From Planococcaceae bacterium UBA3378 (GTDB taxonomy: Bacteria > Bacillota > Bacilli > Bacillales_A > Planococcaceae), in the NCBI GenBank assembly GCA_002359075.1, contig DEQA01000205.1:23163-53492 (forward strand): a DNA stretch of 30,330 nucleotides, written 5' to 3'. This document shows positions 8,076-17,214 of this stretch, piece after piece; positions within the stretch are counted from its first letter, which is position 1; the number at the start of each line of letters is the position of its first letter. The translations under genes and the position numbers were made by a program. The notes under the pieces are model-generated. The model was not told the origin of the DNA. It did not search any database and saw only the letters and a program-made list of their open reading frames with translations.

Positions 8076-8387
8076 ATGACGATTCCTTACGAAGCACTTT
8101 ATAATAAAGTGGATATTATTTTGCAGAGCAAGTTAGAGGAGTTTCATTTGTATGAGTATGATGCGATTACAATGGAACAGTTATGGGCGTATTGTGTCGA
8201 GAAAAAATGGCGGAAAAAAGTGATTGAGGAGCTTCCGCTATATGAAATTGTTTCCACCATTTTTTCCATTACCCCGTCAGAACTATTGAACTATGAACAA
8301 GTTAGTAATCTGAAATCTTTTGATGGTCTCGTAGAAATTAATATGGAAGAGCTGGAGGAATTGTTAGGTACAAGTAAAGTAAAATAG
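8076..8387 (+). CDS. comN: ComN-family post-transcriptional regulator
   Basis: 103 residues, small and acidic, with the pattern of the Post_transc_reg family: KVDIILQSKLEEFHLYEYD, the central EQLWAYCVEKKWRKK and a C-terminal acidic helix EINMEELEELLG. In B. subtilis ComN (YrzD) influences late competence mRNA (comE) and its gene lies between spoVB and secDF, as here. ATG 8076 is chosen because AGAGGTGG ends five bases ahead of it; the GTG at 8067 lies inside that ribosome site. It is divergent from spoVB and followed by the secDF promoter region. Confidence 0.8.
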   Translation: MTIPYEALYNKVDIILQSKLEEFHLYEYDAITMEQLWAYCVEKKWRKKVIEELPLYEIVSTIFSITPSELLNYEQVSNLKSFDGLVEINMEELEELLGTSKVK

Positions 8388-8410
8388 AATTCTAGTAAAA
8401 TTTTGGTCAT

Positions 8411-8432
8411 CTGTCAGAAGTTCATTTGACAG
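8411..8432. promoter_or_regulatory. dyad overlapping the secDF -35 box
   Basis: CTGTCA (8411-8416) and TGACAG (8427-8432) form a perfect inverted repeat with 10 bases between. The right arm covers the -35 hexamer TTGACA (8426-8431). This is a geometry expected of a repressor site. Confidence 0.4.
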
Positions 8433-8454
8433 CGGACGATGTGTGACTCATAAT
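8426..8454 (+). promoter_or_regulatory. sigma-A promoter of secDF
   Basis: TTGACA, 17 bases, CATAAT. Transcription would begin near 8461, leaving a leader of about 187 bases before the secDF ATG. In the leader, 8552-8574 can fold (TATAG...GCAG / CTGC-TATA) and 8581-8609 forms an 11-bp GAAAGGGCGCA / TGCGCTCTTTC stem (one G-U) without a U-run. No convincing leader peptide is visible. Confidence 0.65.
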
Positions 8455-8647
8455 AAGCTTATTGCACGTTTCTTTTACATTTTTTTCTGATAACCAAAGC
8501 CGCGATTTCTTTTACGGAGATAGGCGAAGTAAGGAAAAAATATAGTTTGGCAGCGAGTGGCTACTGCTATAGAAGTAAAGGAAAGGGCGCATATTGATTG
8601 CGCTCTTTCTCGTGTGCGTCAGCATACATTTTGAGGAGGATTTACAG

Positions 8648-10915
8648 ATGAAATTAGCAAACCGTATCATTACGTTTATACTTGTAGTTGGATTGCTATT
8701 TGCAGGTATGAGCACAACGGTAAAAGGTATTCTGGAAGACGTAAAGCTAGGTCTGGACTTACAGGGCGGATTCGAAGTCCTGTATAAAGTCGATTCACTT
8801 GTTGAAGGACAAGAGGTAACACAAAAAGTCCTGACGGATACAACAACGGCTTTAGGGAACCGGATCAATGAATTTGGTGTTAGTGAGCCAACCATCCAGG
8901 TAGAAGGGGAAGACCGGATCCGTGTGCAGCTTGCAGGACTCGATGACCAGTCGTCTGCACGTGAACTGTTATCCAGTACGGCTGAACTGACATTCCGTGA
9001 CGTTGATGATAATGTATTGCTGGATGGGACGGACTTAAAAGAAGGCGGTGCCTCTGGTTCATTCGACCAGCAAAATCAACCGATCGTTACTTTAACATTA
9101 AAAGATGCCGATAAATTCGCGGAAGTAACTCGTGAAATCTCTTCACGTCCACAAGGCGAAAACTTATTGGTTGTATGGCTTGATTTTGAGGAAGGCGTCG
9201 ATTCTTATAAGGCTGAAGCAGCAAAGGCTGAACCGAAATTTGAATCTGCAGCTACCGTCAGTGAAGTCATCAATTCAAAAAATGTACAAATTTCAGGTAA
9301 CTTTACAGTAGAAGAAACAAAAAACCTGGCTAGTGTTCTTAACTCAGGTTCTCTGCCTGTTAAATTAACGGAGATCTATTCGACATCTGTCGGGGCACAA
9401 TTTGGTAAAGATGCACTAAACGATACGGTATTTGCCGGTATTGTCGGTGTTGCCGCCATCTTTATCTTTATGCTGCTGTACTACCGTCTGCCAGGATTTA
9501 TTTCCATTATCACGTTGGTAGTATTTACGTACTTGGTGCTTGCCGTATTCACCGGCATTAATGCTGTCCTGACACTACCGGGGATTGCGGCGATTGTACT
9601 CGGAATCGGGATGGCGGTCGATGCCAATATCCTGACAGCGGAGCGTATCCGTGAAGAGCTGCGTGTCGGCCATACGGTGAAGGAAGCGTTCCGGTTAGGT
9701 ACTAAACAGTCGTTATCAGCTATTGTCGATGCACAGCTGACAACATTGCTTGCTGCTGTTGTTCTGTTCTTCTTTGGGACAAGCTCTGTTAAAGGATTTG
9801 CGACAACATTAAGCATTTCCATTATTTTGTCATTTGTCACAGCTGTTTGGGGTTCCCGTATTTTACTGGGCTTACTTGTAAACAGCGGCTATTTCAATAG
9901 TCCGGCATGGTTCGGTATAGCAAAATCGAAACAGCATAAACCGGAAGAAGGCATTACTACACTTGATCTTTCCACAAAGTTTGACCGTTTAGACTTTGTA
10001 AGAAACCGTAGAAAGTTTTATGCTTTCTCGCTGGTGATCTTGTTAGTCGGCTCAGCAATCATCGGTATTTACCGCCTGAACCTGGGGATTGATTTCTCAA
10101 ATGGTACGCGGGTTGATATTCAATCAGATGAGACGTTCACAAAAGAACAGGTAGTTGACTATTTAGATTCCATCGGCTATGCAAATGATGATGTCGTCAT
10201 TTCCGGTGAAGAGAAAAATATAGCTGCAATACGCTATAAAGATGACTTCACACAAGAAGAGATTGCAGATTTCAAGGCGCAGGTATTGAAAGACTACGGA
10301 CATGAGCCGAATGTCAGCACCGTGTCGCCGACAGTCGGCAAGGAGCTTGTGAAAAATGCCATTAAGGCCCTTTCACTTGCAGCACTTGGCATTATCATCT
10401 ATGTAGCGGTTCGTTTCGAATGGCGTATGGGTGTAGGAGCGATTGTATCCTTACTGCACGACGTGTTCTTTATCGTAGCGGCATTCAGCTTGCTGCGGTT
10501 AGAGGTGGACATTACATTTATCGCTGCGGTACTGACAATTGTCGGTTATTCGATCAATGATACAATCGTAACGTTTGACCGGATCCGGGAAAATATAGAC
10601 CGTTCTGAAAAGATTACGACAAAAGAAGAGCTGGCGTTAATCGTCAACAAGTCTCTTCGTCAAACAATGGGACGTTCTGTTAATACCGTATTAACGGTTA
10701 TCATTGTAGTTGTTGCCTTGATTGCCTTTGGGGCTCCATCCATCCAAAACTTCTCGATTGCCTTATTAATCGGTTTAGTGACGGGGATGTACTCATCTAT
10801 TTGCATCGCGGCACAAATTTGGTATACGTTGAAGTCCCGCGAAATGAAGAAAAAAGGGACTTCGGTTGTGAAAAAAGAAAAGAAACAATGGGGTTCAGAC
10901 GATCCTGTCGTATAA
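8648..10915 (+). CDS. secDF: fused SecD-SecF protein export membrane protein
   Basis: 755 residues, a natural SecD-SecF fusion as in Bacillus. It uses the proton gradient to pull exported proteins out of the SecYEG channel. The SecD half has TM1 (about 5-22), GLDLQGGFEV (35-44), a large extracytoplasmic domain, then five more membrane spans with GIGMAVDANILTAERI. The SecF half has its own first span, GIDFSNGTRVDI, and the mirror motif VGYSINDTIVTFDRIREN. The start at 8648 follows GAGGAGG by eight bases; a TTG 18 codons upstream is not used because it precedes the ribosome site and gives a non-conserved tail. It is monocistronic, with its own promoter and terminator. yajC, a partner, lies about 3 kb upstream. 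Confidence 0.96.
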   Translation: MKLANRIITFILVVGLLFAGMSTTVKGILEDVKLGLDLQGGFEVLYKVDSLVEGQEVTQKVLTDTTTALGNRINEFGVSEPTIQVEGEDRIRVQLAGLDDQSSARELLSSTAELTFRDVDDNVLLDGTDLKEGGASGSFDQQNQPIVTLTLKDADKFAEVTREISSRPQGENLLVVWLDFEEGVDSYKAEAAKAEPKFESAATVSEVINSKNVQISGNFTVEETKNLASVLNSGSLPVKLTEIYSTSVGAQFGKDALNDTVFAGIVGVAAIFIFMLLYYRLPGFISIITLVVFTYLVLAVFTGINAVLTLPGIAAIVLGIGMAVDANILTAERIREELRVGHTVKEAFRLGTKQSLSAIVDAQLTTLLAAVVLFFFGTSSVKGFATTLSISIILSFVTAVWGSRILLGLLVNSGYFNSPAWFGIAKSKQHKPEEGITTLDLSTKFDRLDFVRNRRKFYAFSLVILLVGSAIIGIYRLNLGIDFSNGTRVDIQSDETFTKEQVVDYLDSIGYANDDVVISGEEKNIAAIRYKDDFTQEEIADFKAQVLKDYGHEPNVSTVSPTVGKELVKNAIKALSLAALGIIIYVAVRFEWRMGVGAIVSLLHDVFFIVAAFSLLRLEVDITFIAAVLTIVGYSINDTIVTFDRIRENIDRSEKITTKEELALIVNKSLRQTMGRSVNTVLTVIIVVVALIAFGAPSIQNFSIALLIGLVTGMYSSICIAAQIWYTLKSREMKKKGTSVVKKEKKQWGSDDPVV

Positions 10916-10920
10916 TAGAG

Positions 10921-10953
10921 AAGTGTACCGGAGTGGTTCCGGTACACTTTTTT
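10921..10953 (+). terminator. intrinsic terminator after secDF
   Basis: A perfect 12-bp stem, AAGTGTACCGGA / TCCGGTACACTT with a GTGGT loop, runs into TTTTTT. Confidence 0.93.
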
Positions 10954-10963
10954 CATGATGAAA

Positions 10964-11094
10964 AGTTTATATAGCCAAAATATATTTTTCTATTTAAAGG
11001 AAATATATTTCGAAACACATATCCATGTTTTTTTGCTGTATTCCATTCAGTTTATATAGAAATCCATTCGTATTTTTCCTATTTAAAAGAAAAA
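10964..11094 (+). repeat. imperfect direct duplication upstream of recJ
   Basis: Two half-units about 85 bp apart share AGTTTATATAG (10964-10974 and 11049-11059). Each is then followed by a T-rich block, TTTTTCTATTTAAAGGAAA (10985-11003) and TTTTTCCTATTTAAAAGAAA (11073-11092). Each T-rich block is itself nearly palindromic. The -10 TATAAT (11100-11105) follows the second copy. Confidence 0.5.
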
Positions 11095-11099
11095 CTCGT

Positions 11100-11105
11100 T
11101 ATAAT
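11100..11105 (+). promoter_or_regulatory. -10 box of the recJ-apt promoter
   Basis: A perfect TATAAT lies 24 bases before the recJ start. The -35 region (around 11077) falls inside the repeated TTTTTCCTATTTAAA block and is a poor match to TTGACA. Confidence 0.45.
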
Positions 11106-11128
11106 GGACAACATAAGGAAGTGAGAGA

Positions 11129-13459
11129 ATGATTGAATCAACGAAAAAATGGATTGTCCAGCGTCCGGATCAGGAGCTTGTTCAAGCATTGCAAAATAAG
11201 CTGGGCATTTCCGCGATTGCAGCCAAAATTCTTGTTGCCCGAGGATGTACAACAGAAGAACAGGCAGCATCATTATTAAAAATAAATGAAGCCGACTTTC
11301 ATGATCCCTTTAATATGCACGGGATGGAGCAGGCGGTCGAGCGGATTAACCGGGCGCTTGAGGACGGCGAAAAGATATTGGTCTACGGTGACTACGATAG
11401 CGACGGCATCACAAGTACAACAGTTATGCTGAATGTCCTCCTTGATTTGGGTGCGGATGTCGATTTCATGATTCCCAACCGCTTTACGCATGGCTATGGA
11501 CCACATGAGGAGCTGTTTAGACAGGCACATGAAAATGGTGTGCAGCTTATTATAACGGTCGATAATGGCATCAGTGGAGTAGAGCCGATCCGGGTGGCAA
11601 AAGAGCTCGGGATGGATGTCATTGTGACGGATCACCATGAAGCAGGAGAAACCCTGCCAAACGCTGATGTCATCCTTCATCCGCGTGTACCGGAAGGCCA
11701 TTATCCATTCGGAGAGCTTGCCGGTGTCGGTGTTGCATTCAAGCTTGCACATGCACTATATGGGGAAGTACCTGATCATTTATTTGAGTATGTGGCTATC
11801 GGAACGATTGCCGACCTGGTCCCTTTAAAGGGGGAAAACCGTTATTTAGTAAAGCGTGGTATCAAGGCATTGAAAACATCTTCAAGTCCTTGGGTAAAAG
11901 CCCTTTGTGAGGCGGCGGGTGTCAAGCAAATAGATATCAATGAAGAAACAATCGGCTTTTATTTCGGTCCGCGGCTAAATGCAATTGGGCGACTCGGTTC
12001 TGCGATGCCGGGTGTGGATTTTTTAATGAGTGAGTCCAAACAGCAGGCGGAACAGCTGGCCGGCGTGCTGAATGAAAAAAATAATGAACGCAAAGACATT
12101 GTCAATACTATTACAGAAGAAGCAATCGCTATGATCGAGTCGGATGAAACGATTAAAAATAGCCTTGTGCTTGTTGTAGCACAAGAAGGCTGGAATGCTG
12201 GAGTAGTTGGTATTGTTGCTTCGCGTCTTGTAGGGGAATACTACAAGCCAACTATTGTTTTATCGCTGGATCCGGAAAAAGGGACGGCAAAAGGATCTGC
12301 ACGAAGCATTGAAGGCTTCCACCTTTATGATGAGCTTGCGAAAAACCGGGATATTATTCCGCATTTCGGCGGGCATCCAATGGCAGCAGGCATGACATTT
12401 CCGCTTGAGCATGTAGGAGAGCTGCGAAACCGTCTTCATCAGCAGGCCGCAGAAGTGCTGACTGAAGAGCAGTTAGTACCGAAATTGTATATCGATGTGC
12501 CGGTAGATTTAAGTGAGATATCGGTAGAAGCTATTGAGGAAATTCGAAAGCTGGGTCCTTTTGGAACAGATTTCGCAAAGCCTGTATTTGCACTTGAAAA
12601 GATGACCGTCTCCTCCATGCGCCGGATTGGTGCCCAGGAGAATCATTTGAAAATGGAGCTGGAGGATACCTACGGGAAGATTGATGCCATCGGTTTTGGT
12701 AAAGGATACTTATATAATGAAATTTCCTATGGTATTCCAGTTTCTTTTGTAGGTGATCTGCAAATCAATGAATGGCAGGGAAAGAAAAAAGCCCAATTTA
12801 TGATTGAAGATGTGCAGGCTGACGAATGGCAGCTATTCGATTACCGGGGGAAAAGCCAGACAGCTAATTGGTTATCAAAGCTGTCACTGGAGCATACTGA
12901 TTTTGTAGCTTTCCAAGACAGAACCGCCGAGCATTATTCAAAAATCATCGGCCAGCCGATCAAGGTAATTAGTAACCGGGAAGATTATGAGGAATTGAAG
13001 GCATATATTGTGATTTTGGATATGCCGGTAAATGTAAATTTAATGGAAGAAATGCTGAAGGAAAAGCAATTTAAGCGTATTTATGCCCACTTTTATACTC
13101 CGGATTCCCAATATTTCAACGGAATGCCAACACGCCAGCATTTTAGCTGGTATTACGCATTTTTAAAGAAACGTCCGACATTTAACTTAAAAATGCATAT
13201 TTTACAATTATCGCAACATATTGGACTAAATATTGACGTAATTAAATTTATGACTAAGGTGTTTTTTGAGCTTGGATTTGTTAAAATAGAGGATGGTTTG
13301 ACGACTGTTGTTGAAAATGCACCAAAACGTGCGTTAGAAGAGGCACCGTCATATAAAATGCGTGTAGAACAAATTGAATTAGAACAAAAACTCTTATATG
13401 CAACTTATACAGAACTCAAACAATGGTTTAATGAACGAATGAAGGGCTCAGGCTCTTAA
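11129..13459 (+). CDS. recJ: single-stranded-DNA-specific 5'-3' exonuclease RecJ
   Basis: 776 residues, the long Bacillales form. RecJ degrades ssDNA 5' to 3' in recombinational and mismatch repair. The DHH phosphoesterase motifs are present: LVYGDYDSDGITST (D88, D90, D92), VTVDNGISG-like IITVDNGISG, and VTDHH (168-170). The DHHA1 part shows GSARSIEGFHLYDEL and FGGHPMAAGM. An OB region and the extra C-terminal domain of the Bacillus proteins follow. AAGGAAGTGAGAG precedes the ATG. apt follows after 14 bases, so the two are cotranscribed. Confidence 0.95.
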   Translation: MIESTKKWIVQRPDQELVQALQNKLGISAIAAKILVARGCTTEEQAASLLKINEADFHDPFNMHGMEQAVERINRALEDGEKILVYGDYDSDGITSTTVMLNVLLDLGADVDFMIPNRFTHGYGPHEELFRQAHENGVQLIITVDNGISGVEPIRVAKELGMDVIVTDHHEAGETLPNADVILHPRVPEGHYPFGELAGVGVAFKLAHALYGEVPDHLFEYVAIGTIADLVPLKGENRYLVKRGIKALKTSSSPWVKALCEAAGVKQIDINEETIGFYFGPRLNAIGRLGSAMPGVDFLMSESKQQAEQLAGVLNEKNNERKDIVNTITEEAIAMIESDETIKNSLVLVVAQEGWNAGVVGIVASRLVGEYYKPTIVLSLDPEKGTAKGSARSIEGFHLYDELAKNRDIIPHFGGHPMAAGMTFPLEHVGELRNRLHQQAAEVLTEEQLVPKLYIDVPVDLSEISVEAIEEIRKLGPFGTDFAKPVFALEKMTVSSMRRIGAQENHLKMELEDTYGKIDAIGFGKGYLYNEISYGIPVSFVGDLQINEWQGKKKAQFMIEDVQADEWQLFDYRGKSQTANWLSKLSLEHTDFVAFQDRTAEHYSKIIGQPIKVISNREDYEELKAYIVILDMPVNVNLMEEMLKEKQFKRIYAHFYTPDSQYFNGMPTRQHFSWYYAFLKKRPTFNLKMHILQLSQHIGLNIDVIKFMTKVFFELGFVKIEDGLTTVVENAPKRALEEAPSYKMRVEQIELEQKLLYATYTELKQWFNERMKGSGS

Positions 13460-13473
13460 GGAGGAAAATTACA

Positions 13474-13986
13474 TTGGATTTAAAGCAATACGTTACAACG
13501 GTGGAGAACTGGCCTAAAGAAGGCATCAGCTTCAAAGATATTACGACAATTATGGACAACGGTCCGGCCTACAAATATGCAACTGACCAAATCGTTGAAT
13601 ATGCAAAGGAAATAGGAGCAGAAATCATCGTAGGACCTGAAGCGCGCGGATTCATCATTGGTTGTCCAGTAGCTTATGCCCTTGAAATCGGTTTTGCCCC
13701 TGTACGTAAGCCTGGTAAACTTCCACGTGAGGTGATCAGTGCTGATTATGGACTAGAATACGGTCAAGATACATTGACAATGCATAATGATGCTGTGAAG
13801 CCTGGACAAAAGGTGCTGATTTGTGACGACTTACTTGCTACTGGCGGCACAGTTGAAGCAACAATCCGTTTAGTCGAGCAGCTTGGCGGGCAAGTAGTAG
13901 GCTGTGCATTCCTGATCGAGCTGACAGAATTAAAAGGCCGTGAAAAAATCGGCAACTATCCGGTCAAAACATTAATCACATATTAA
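13474..13986 (+). CDS. apt: adenine phosphoribosyltransferase
   Basis: 170 residues, normal length. It converts adenine and PRPP to AMP in purine salvage. The PRPP-binding loop is VLICDDLLATGGT, and GPEARGFIIG and PVRKPGKLPRE are typical of the family. The start is TTG at 13474: AAGGAGG overlaps the recJ stop codon eight bases upstream, the protein begins at the family position (DLKQYVTTVENWPKEGI), and no in-frame ATG is nearby. The TTG start and the coupled ribosome site suggest that expression depends on recJ translation. Confidence 0.95.
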   Translation: MDLKQYVTTVENWPKEGISFKDITTIMDNGPAYKYATDQIVEYAKEIGAEIIVGPEARGFIIGCPVAYALEIGFAPVRKPGKLPREVISADYGLEYGQDTLTMHNDAVKPGQKVLICDDLLATGGTVEATIRLVEQLGGQVVGCAFLIELTELKGREKIGNYPVKTLITY

Positions 13987-14013
13987 TACATTGATTGTTC
14001 ATTTCTTAGAAAC

Positions 14014-14058
14014 AACCGTGGATGAATGCAAGTAATTGCTTTTGTCCGCGGTTTTTTT
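14014..14058 (+). terminator. intrinsic terminator after apt
   Basis: Outer stem AACCGTGGA / TCCGCGGTT (one U-G pair), inner GCAA / TTGC, followed by seven T. Confidence 0.8.
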
Positions 14059-14108
14059 CACAAAGTATTCAAACTTATGTATTGTATCCTCCTAAAAACG
14101 AGTGTCTC

Positions 14109-14138
14109 TTTACAATGTATAGCAATTTTTTATACAAT
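14109..14138 (+). promoter_or_regulatory. sigma-A promoter of rel-dtd
   Basis: TTTACA, 18 bases, TACAAT, 53 bases ahead of the rel ATG and downstream of the apt terminator. Confidence 0.5.
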
Positions 14139-14191
14139 TAAAGTTATTACCATTTGAAGAGAAAAAATTGATTACAAGGTGGACTAATTTT

Positions 14192-16384
14192 ATGGCGAAA
14201 GAACAAATTTTAGCGCCCGAAGACGTCTTCGAGCTCGTAAAATCATATATGAATGATGAACATGTCGCTTTTGTCGTGAAAGCATATGAAGTAGCAAAGG
14301 AAGCACATAAAGAGCAATTCCGCAGTTCTGGAGAGCCTTATATTATACATCCTGTGCAAGTAGCAGGCATTTTAGCAGACTTACAGATGGATCCGGAAAC
14401 GGTTGCTGCCGGATTTCTGCATGATGTAGTAGAAGACACAGAGGTTTCCCGTGAGGATTTAGTACGTGAATTTAATGAAGAGGTCGCTCTGCTTGTAGAT
14501 GGTGTGACAAAGCTCGGGAAAATTAAATATTTGTCCAAAGAAGAGCAACAGGCGGAAAATCACCGTAAAATGTTCGTGGCAATGGCCCAGGATATACGGG
14601 TTATTTTAATCAAGCTTGCAGACAGACTGCACAATATGCGGACGTTGAAGCATCTGCCTGCTGAGAAGCAGCGCCGCATCTCAAAAGAAACACTTGAAAT
14701 TTTTGCACCGCTCGCTCACCGCTTAGGGATTAACACCGTAAAATGGGAGCTGGAGGATACAGCATTACGTTATTTAAATCCACAGCAATATTACCGCATC
14801 GTTAGTTTAATGAAGAAAAAACGGGATGAGCGTGAACTGTATCTGGATAATGTTATGACAGAAATCCGGTCACAGCTGAAGGAAATGGAGATCGATGCGG
14901 ACATATACGGACGCCCGAAGCATATTTATTCTATTTATCGTAAAATGGCTATGCAAAAAAAGCAGTTCAATGAAATATATGATCTATTAGCCGTTCGTAT
15001 TCTTGTTGATAGCATTAAGGATTGTTATGCGGTTATCGGGATTGTACACACGTTATGGAAGCCGATGCCTGGACGTTTCAAAGATTATATTGCGATGCCG
15101 AAGCAAAATCTTTATCAGTCTCTTCATACAACGGTCATCGGTCCTTATGGTGATCCGCTGGAAGTGCAAATCCGCACAAAGGAAATGCACAAAATTGCAG
15201 AATACGGGATTGCCGCTCACTGGGCCTATAAAGAAGGAAAAAGTATTGACAATAAACGGGAAAGCATCGATCAGAAACTGACATGGTTCAGAGAAATTCT
15301 GGAGTTCCAAAATGAATCATCGAACGCTGAGGAATTTATGGAGTCGCTTAAATTTGATCTGTTTTCTGATATGGTCTATGTCTTTACGCCAAAAGGAGAT
15401 GTTGTGGAGCTGCCGGCAGGCTCTGTCCCGATTGATTTTGCCTACCGCGTTCACTCGGAAGTCGGCAATAAGACAATCGGTGCTAAAGTGAACGGCAAAA
15501 TGGTACCGCTCGATACCCCGCTGAAAACCGGCGATATTATCGAGGTGCTGACATCTAAGCAATCATTTGGGCCAAGCCGTGACTGGATTAAAATCGCCCA
15601 AAGCTCACAGGCGAAAAATAAAATCAAGCAGTTCTTTAAGAAAAATCTAAGGGAAGAAAACATCGAAAAAGGCCGTGATATGGTCGAAAAAGAAATCAAG
15701 GCTCAAGAATTTGAGATGAAAGATGTATTAACTCCTGAAAATATTAAGCGTGTCATTGAAAAGTTCAATTATACACATGAGGAAGATCTCTATGCTGCTG
15801 TCGGCGTCGGCGGCATTACAGCACAGCAGATCGTCAACCGCCTGGCTGAAAAAATGAGAAAAGAGCGTGAGCATGAAGAAGCGCTTGAAAAAATTGCACG
15901 TGAGATGGCCAAGCCGGTAAATACGAAGCGAACAGAAACAGGCGTCGTAGTAAAGGGGATCGATAATTTGCTGATCCGGCTGTCACGCTGCTGTACACCG
16001 GTCCCTGGAGATGAAATTGTTGGCTTCATTACAAAAGGACGGGGAGTTTCTGTCCATCGTGCCGATTGTCCGAATATACAGGATGGGGAATCGTCAGAGC
16101 GTCTTATTGAGGTAGAATGGGAAAATGCCCCTTCTCATCGTAAAGAATATCCAGTGGATATTGAAATCTCGGCATTTGACCGGCCAGGTGTGCTAAATGA
16201 TGTCATGATGGCTGTGAGTGAAACGAAAACAAATATTATGGCTGTATCAGGGCGGGCAGACCGCGAGAAAATTGCGACGATTCATCTGACCATTTCAATT
16301 TCAAATATTTCAGGGCTCCATAAAGTCGTCGACCGGATCAAGCAGCTGCCGGACATCTACTCTGTACAGCGTGTTATTAACTAA
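14192..16384 (+). CDS. relA: bifunctional (p)ppGpp synthetase/hydrolase Rel
   Basis: 730 residues, the long RSH type. It makes ppGpp on starved ribosomes and also degrades it. The HD hydrolase site is intact (H53, H77-D78 and the ED pair at 81-82 in FLHDVVEDTEV), so both activities are expected. The synthetase domain has GRPKHIYSIYRKM and YQSLHTTV. TGS (VYVFTPKGDVVELPAGS), the paired-Cys region RCCTPVPGDEIVGF and a C-terminal ACT domain follow. ATG 14192 is chosen because AAGGTGG lies nine bases ahead; a TTG at 14168 precedes that ribosome site. dtd follows 20 bases after the stop, the same neighbour as in B. subtilis. Confidence 0.97.
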   Translation: MAKEQILAPEDVFELVKSYMNDEHVAFVVKAYEVAKEAHKEQFRSSGEPYIIHPVQVAGILADLQMDPETVAAGFLHDVVEDTEVSREDLVREFNEEVALLVDGVTKLGKIKYLSKEEQQAENHRKMFVAMAQDIRVILIKLADRLHNMRTLKHLPAEKQRRISKETLEIFAPLAHRLGINTVKWELEDTALRYLNPQQYYRIVSLMKKKRDERELYLDNVMTEIRSQLKEMEIDADIYGRPKHIYSIYRKMAMQKKQFNEIYDLLAVRILVDSIKDCYAVIGIVHTLWKPMPGRFKDYIAMPKQNLYQSLHTTVIGPYGDPLEVQIRTKEMHKIAEYGIAAHWAYKEGKSIDNKRESIDQKLTWFREILEFQNESSNAEEFMESLKFDLFSDMVYVFTPKGDVVELPAGSVPIDFAYRVHSEVGNKTIGAKVNGKMVPLDTPLKTGDIIEVLTSKQSFGPSRDWIKIAQSSQAKNKIKQFFKKNLREENIEKGRDMVEKEIKAQEFEMKDVLTPENIKRVIEKFNYTHEEDLYAAVGVGGITAQQIVNRLAEKMRKEREHEEALEKIAREMAKPVNTKRTETGVVVKGIDNLLIRLSRCCTPVPGDEIVGFITKGRGVSVHRADCPNIQDGESSERLIEVEWENAPSHRKEYPVDIEISAFDRPGVLNDVMMAVSETKTNIMAVSGRADREKIATIHLTISISNISGLHKVVDRIKQLPDIYSVQRVIN

Positions 16385-16404
16385 AGGATAGAAGGTAATA
16401 AAGC

Positions 16405-16848
16405 ATGAAGGTAGTTATTCAACGTTCAAAGCAGGCATCGGTTACTGTAAACGGCGAAGTAACCGGTGCCATCGATAAAGGATATGTATTATTGGTAGGC
16501 ATTACACATACAGACACAGCGGAGGATATCGCCTATTGTGCCAAAAAGGTTGCCGAGCTTCGTCTGTGGGAAGATGCAGAAGGGAAAATGAATCATTCCA
16601 TTTTAGATGCAGGCGGTGATATTTTATCTGTATCGCAGTTTACTCTTTACGGAGAGACAAAGAAAGGCCGCCGTCCAAGCTTTACAGGGGCTGCACGCCC
16701 CGAGCAGGCAAAGCCGTTATGGGAAGCGTTTAATGAGGCTTTACGTGCATATGGCCTGCGTGTGGAAACAGGGGTATTTGGTGCCATGATGGATGTAGCT
16801 TTAATAAATGATGGACCGGTGACAATCATGATCGATTCTGCAAAGTAA
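16405..16848 (+). CDS. dtd: D-aminoacyl-tRNA deacylase
   Basis: 147 residues, normal for DTD. It removes D-amino acids, and glycine from tRNA-Ala, to protect translation. Both active-site motifs are present: SQFTLYG in the middle and NDGPVT near the C-terminus. The N-terminus MKVVIQRSKQASVTV is typical. It is cotranscribed with rel. Confidence 0.95.
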   Translation: MKVVIQRSKQASVTVNGEVTGAIDKGYVLLVGITHTDTAEDIAYCAKKVAELRLWEDAEGKMNHSILDAGGDILSVSQFTLYGETKKGRRPSFTGAARPEQAKPLWEAFNEALRAYGLRVETGVFGAMMDVALINDGPVTIMIDSAK

Positions 16849-16875
16849 ACTTTTTCAATTCTACCTCATACAATA
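16849..16875 (+). promoter_or_regulatory. candidate sigma-K (or sigma-E) promoter for the DUF2642 gene
   Basis: AC, 16 bases, CATACAATA. This fits the sigma-K pattern (AC, 16-17, CATAnnnTA), and CATACAAT also matches the sigma-E -10. It lies just behind the dtd stop; a transcript would start about 27 bases before the next ATG. Confidence 0.45.
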
Positions 16876-16908
16876 GGAGCGAATGTGTACCTTAAAGGGG
16901 TGGAGAAT

Positions 16909-17112
16909 ATGTCTATGCAAATATCAAATCCTTATTTATTTGAAACAGTAAAAGGCTTAGTCGGTCAGCAGATTGTTGTGCAGACAGGAAAAAATATTCA
17001 ACAAGGACTTTTAACTTCAGTATTGCCGGATCATATCGTCATTGAAATCTGTCAAACACCTTTCTTTATCCGAATGGATGCAATTGTTTGGATTACTATT
17101 GCCAGAGTGTAA
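16909..17112 (+). CDS. DUF2642-type small protein
   Basis: 67 residues, all-beta in appearance, with the pattern VGQQIVVQTGKNIQQGLLTSVLPDHIVIE and FFIRMDAIVWI. This looks like the small beta-barrel proteins grouped as DUF2642, some of which are spore proteins in Bacillus. No catalytic residues are visible. ATG 16909 is used because AAAGGGGTGGAG lies just ahead; an in-frame GTG at 16885 precedes that site. The sigma-K-like sequence upstream and the spore-type neighbours suggest expression in the mother cell; this is inference. Confidence 0.75.
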   Translation: MSMQISNPYLFETVKGLVGQQIVVQTGKNIQQGLLTSVLPDHIVIEICQTPFFIRMDAIVWITIARV

Positions 17113-17214
17113 CTTTTTACGAAAGGGTTCATGGCCGGCTAAAAAAAGCGTAGAAACGGCGAGTTTGGATTGTTTTTTTGCTGCTGTAAAAACAGCGCTA
17201 AAAGGAAAAGTCTC

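Noticed and set aside
8581..8620. Terminator/attenuator just before secDF
   Set aside because: The 11-bp stem is followed by TCGTGTG, not a U-run, so it is listed as a leader hairpin only.
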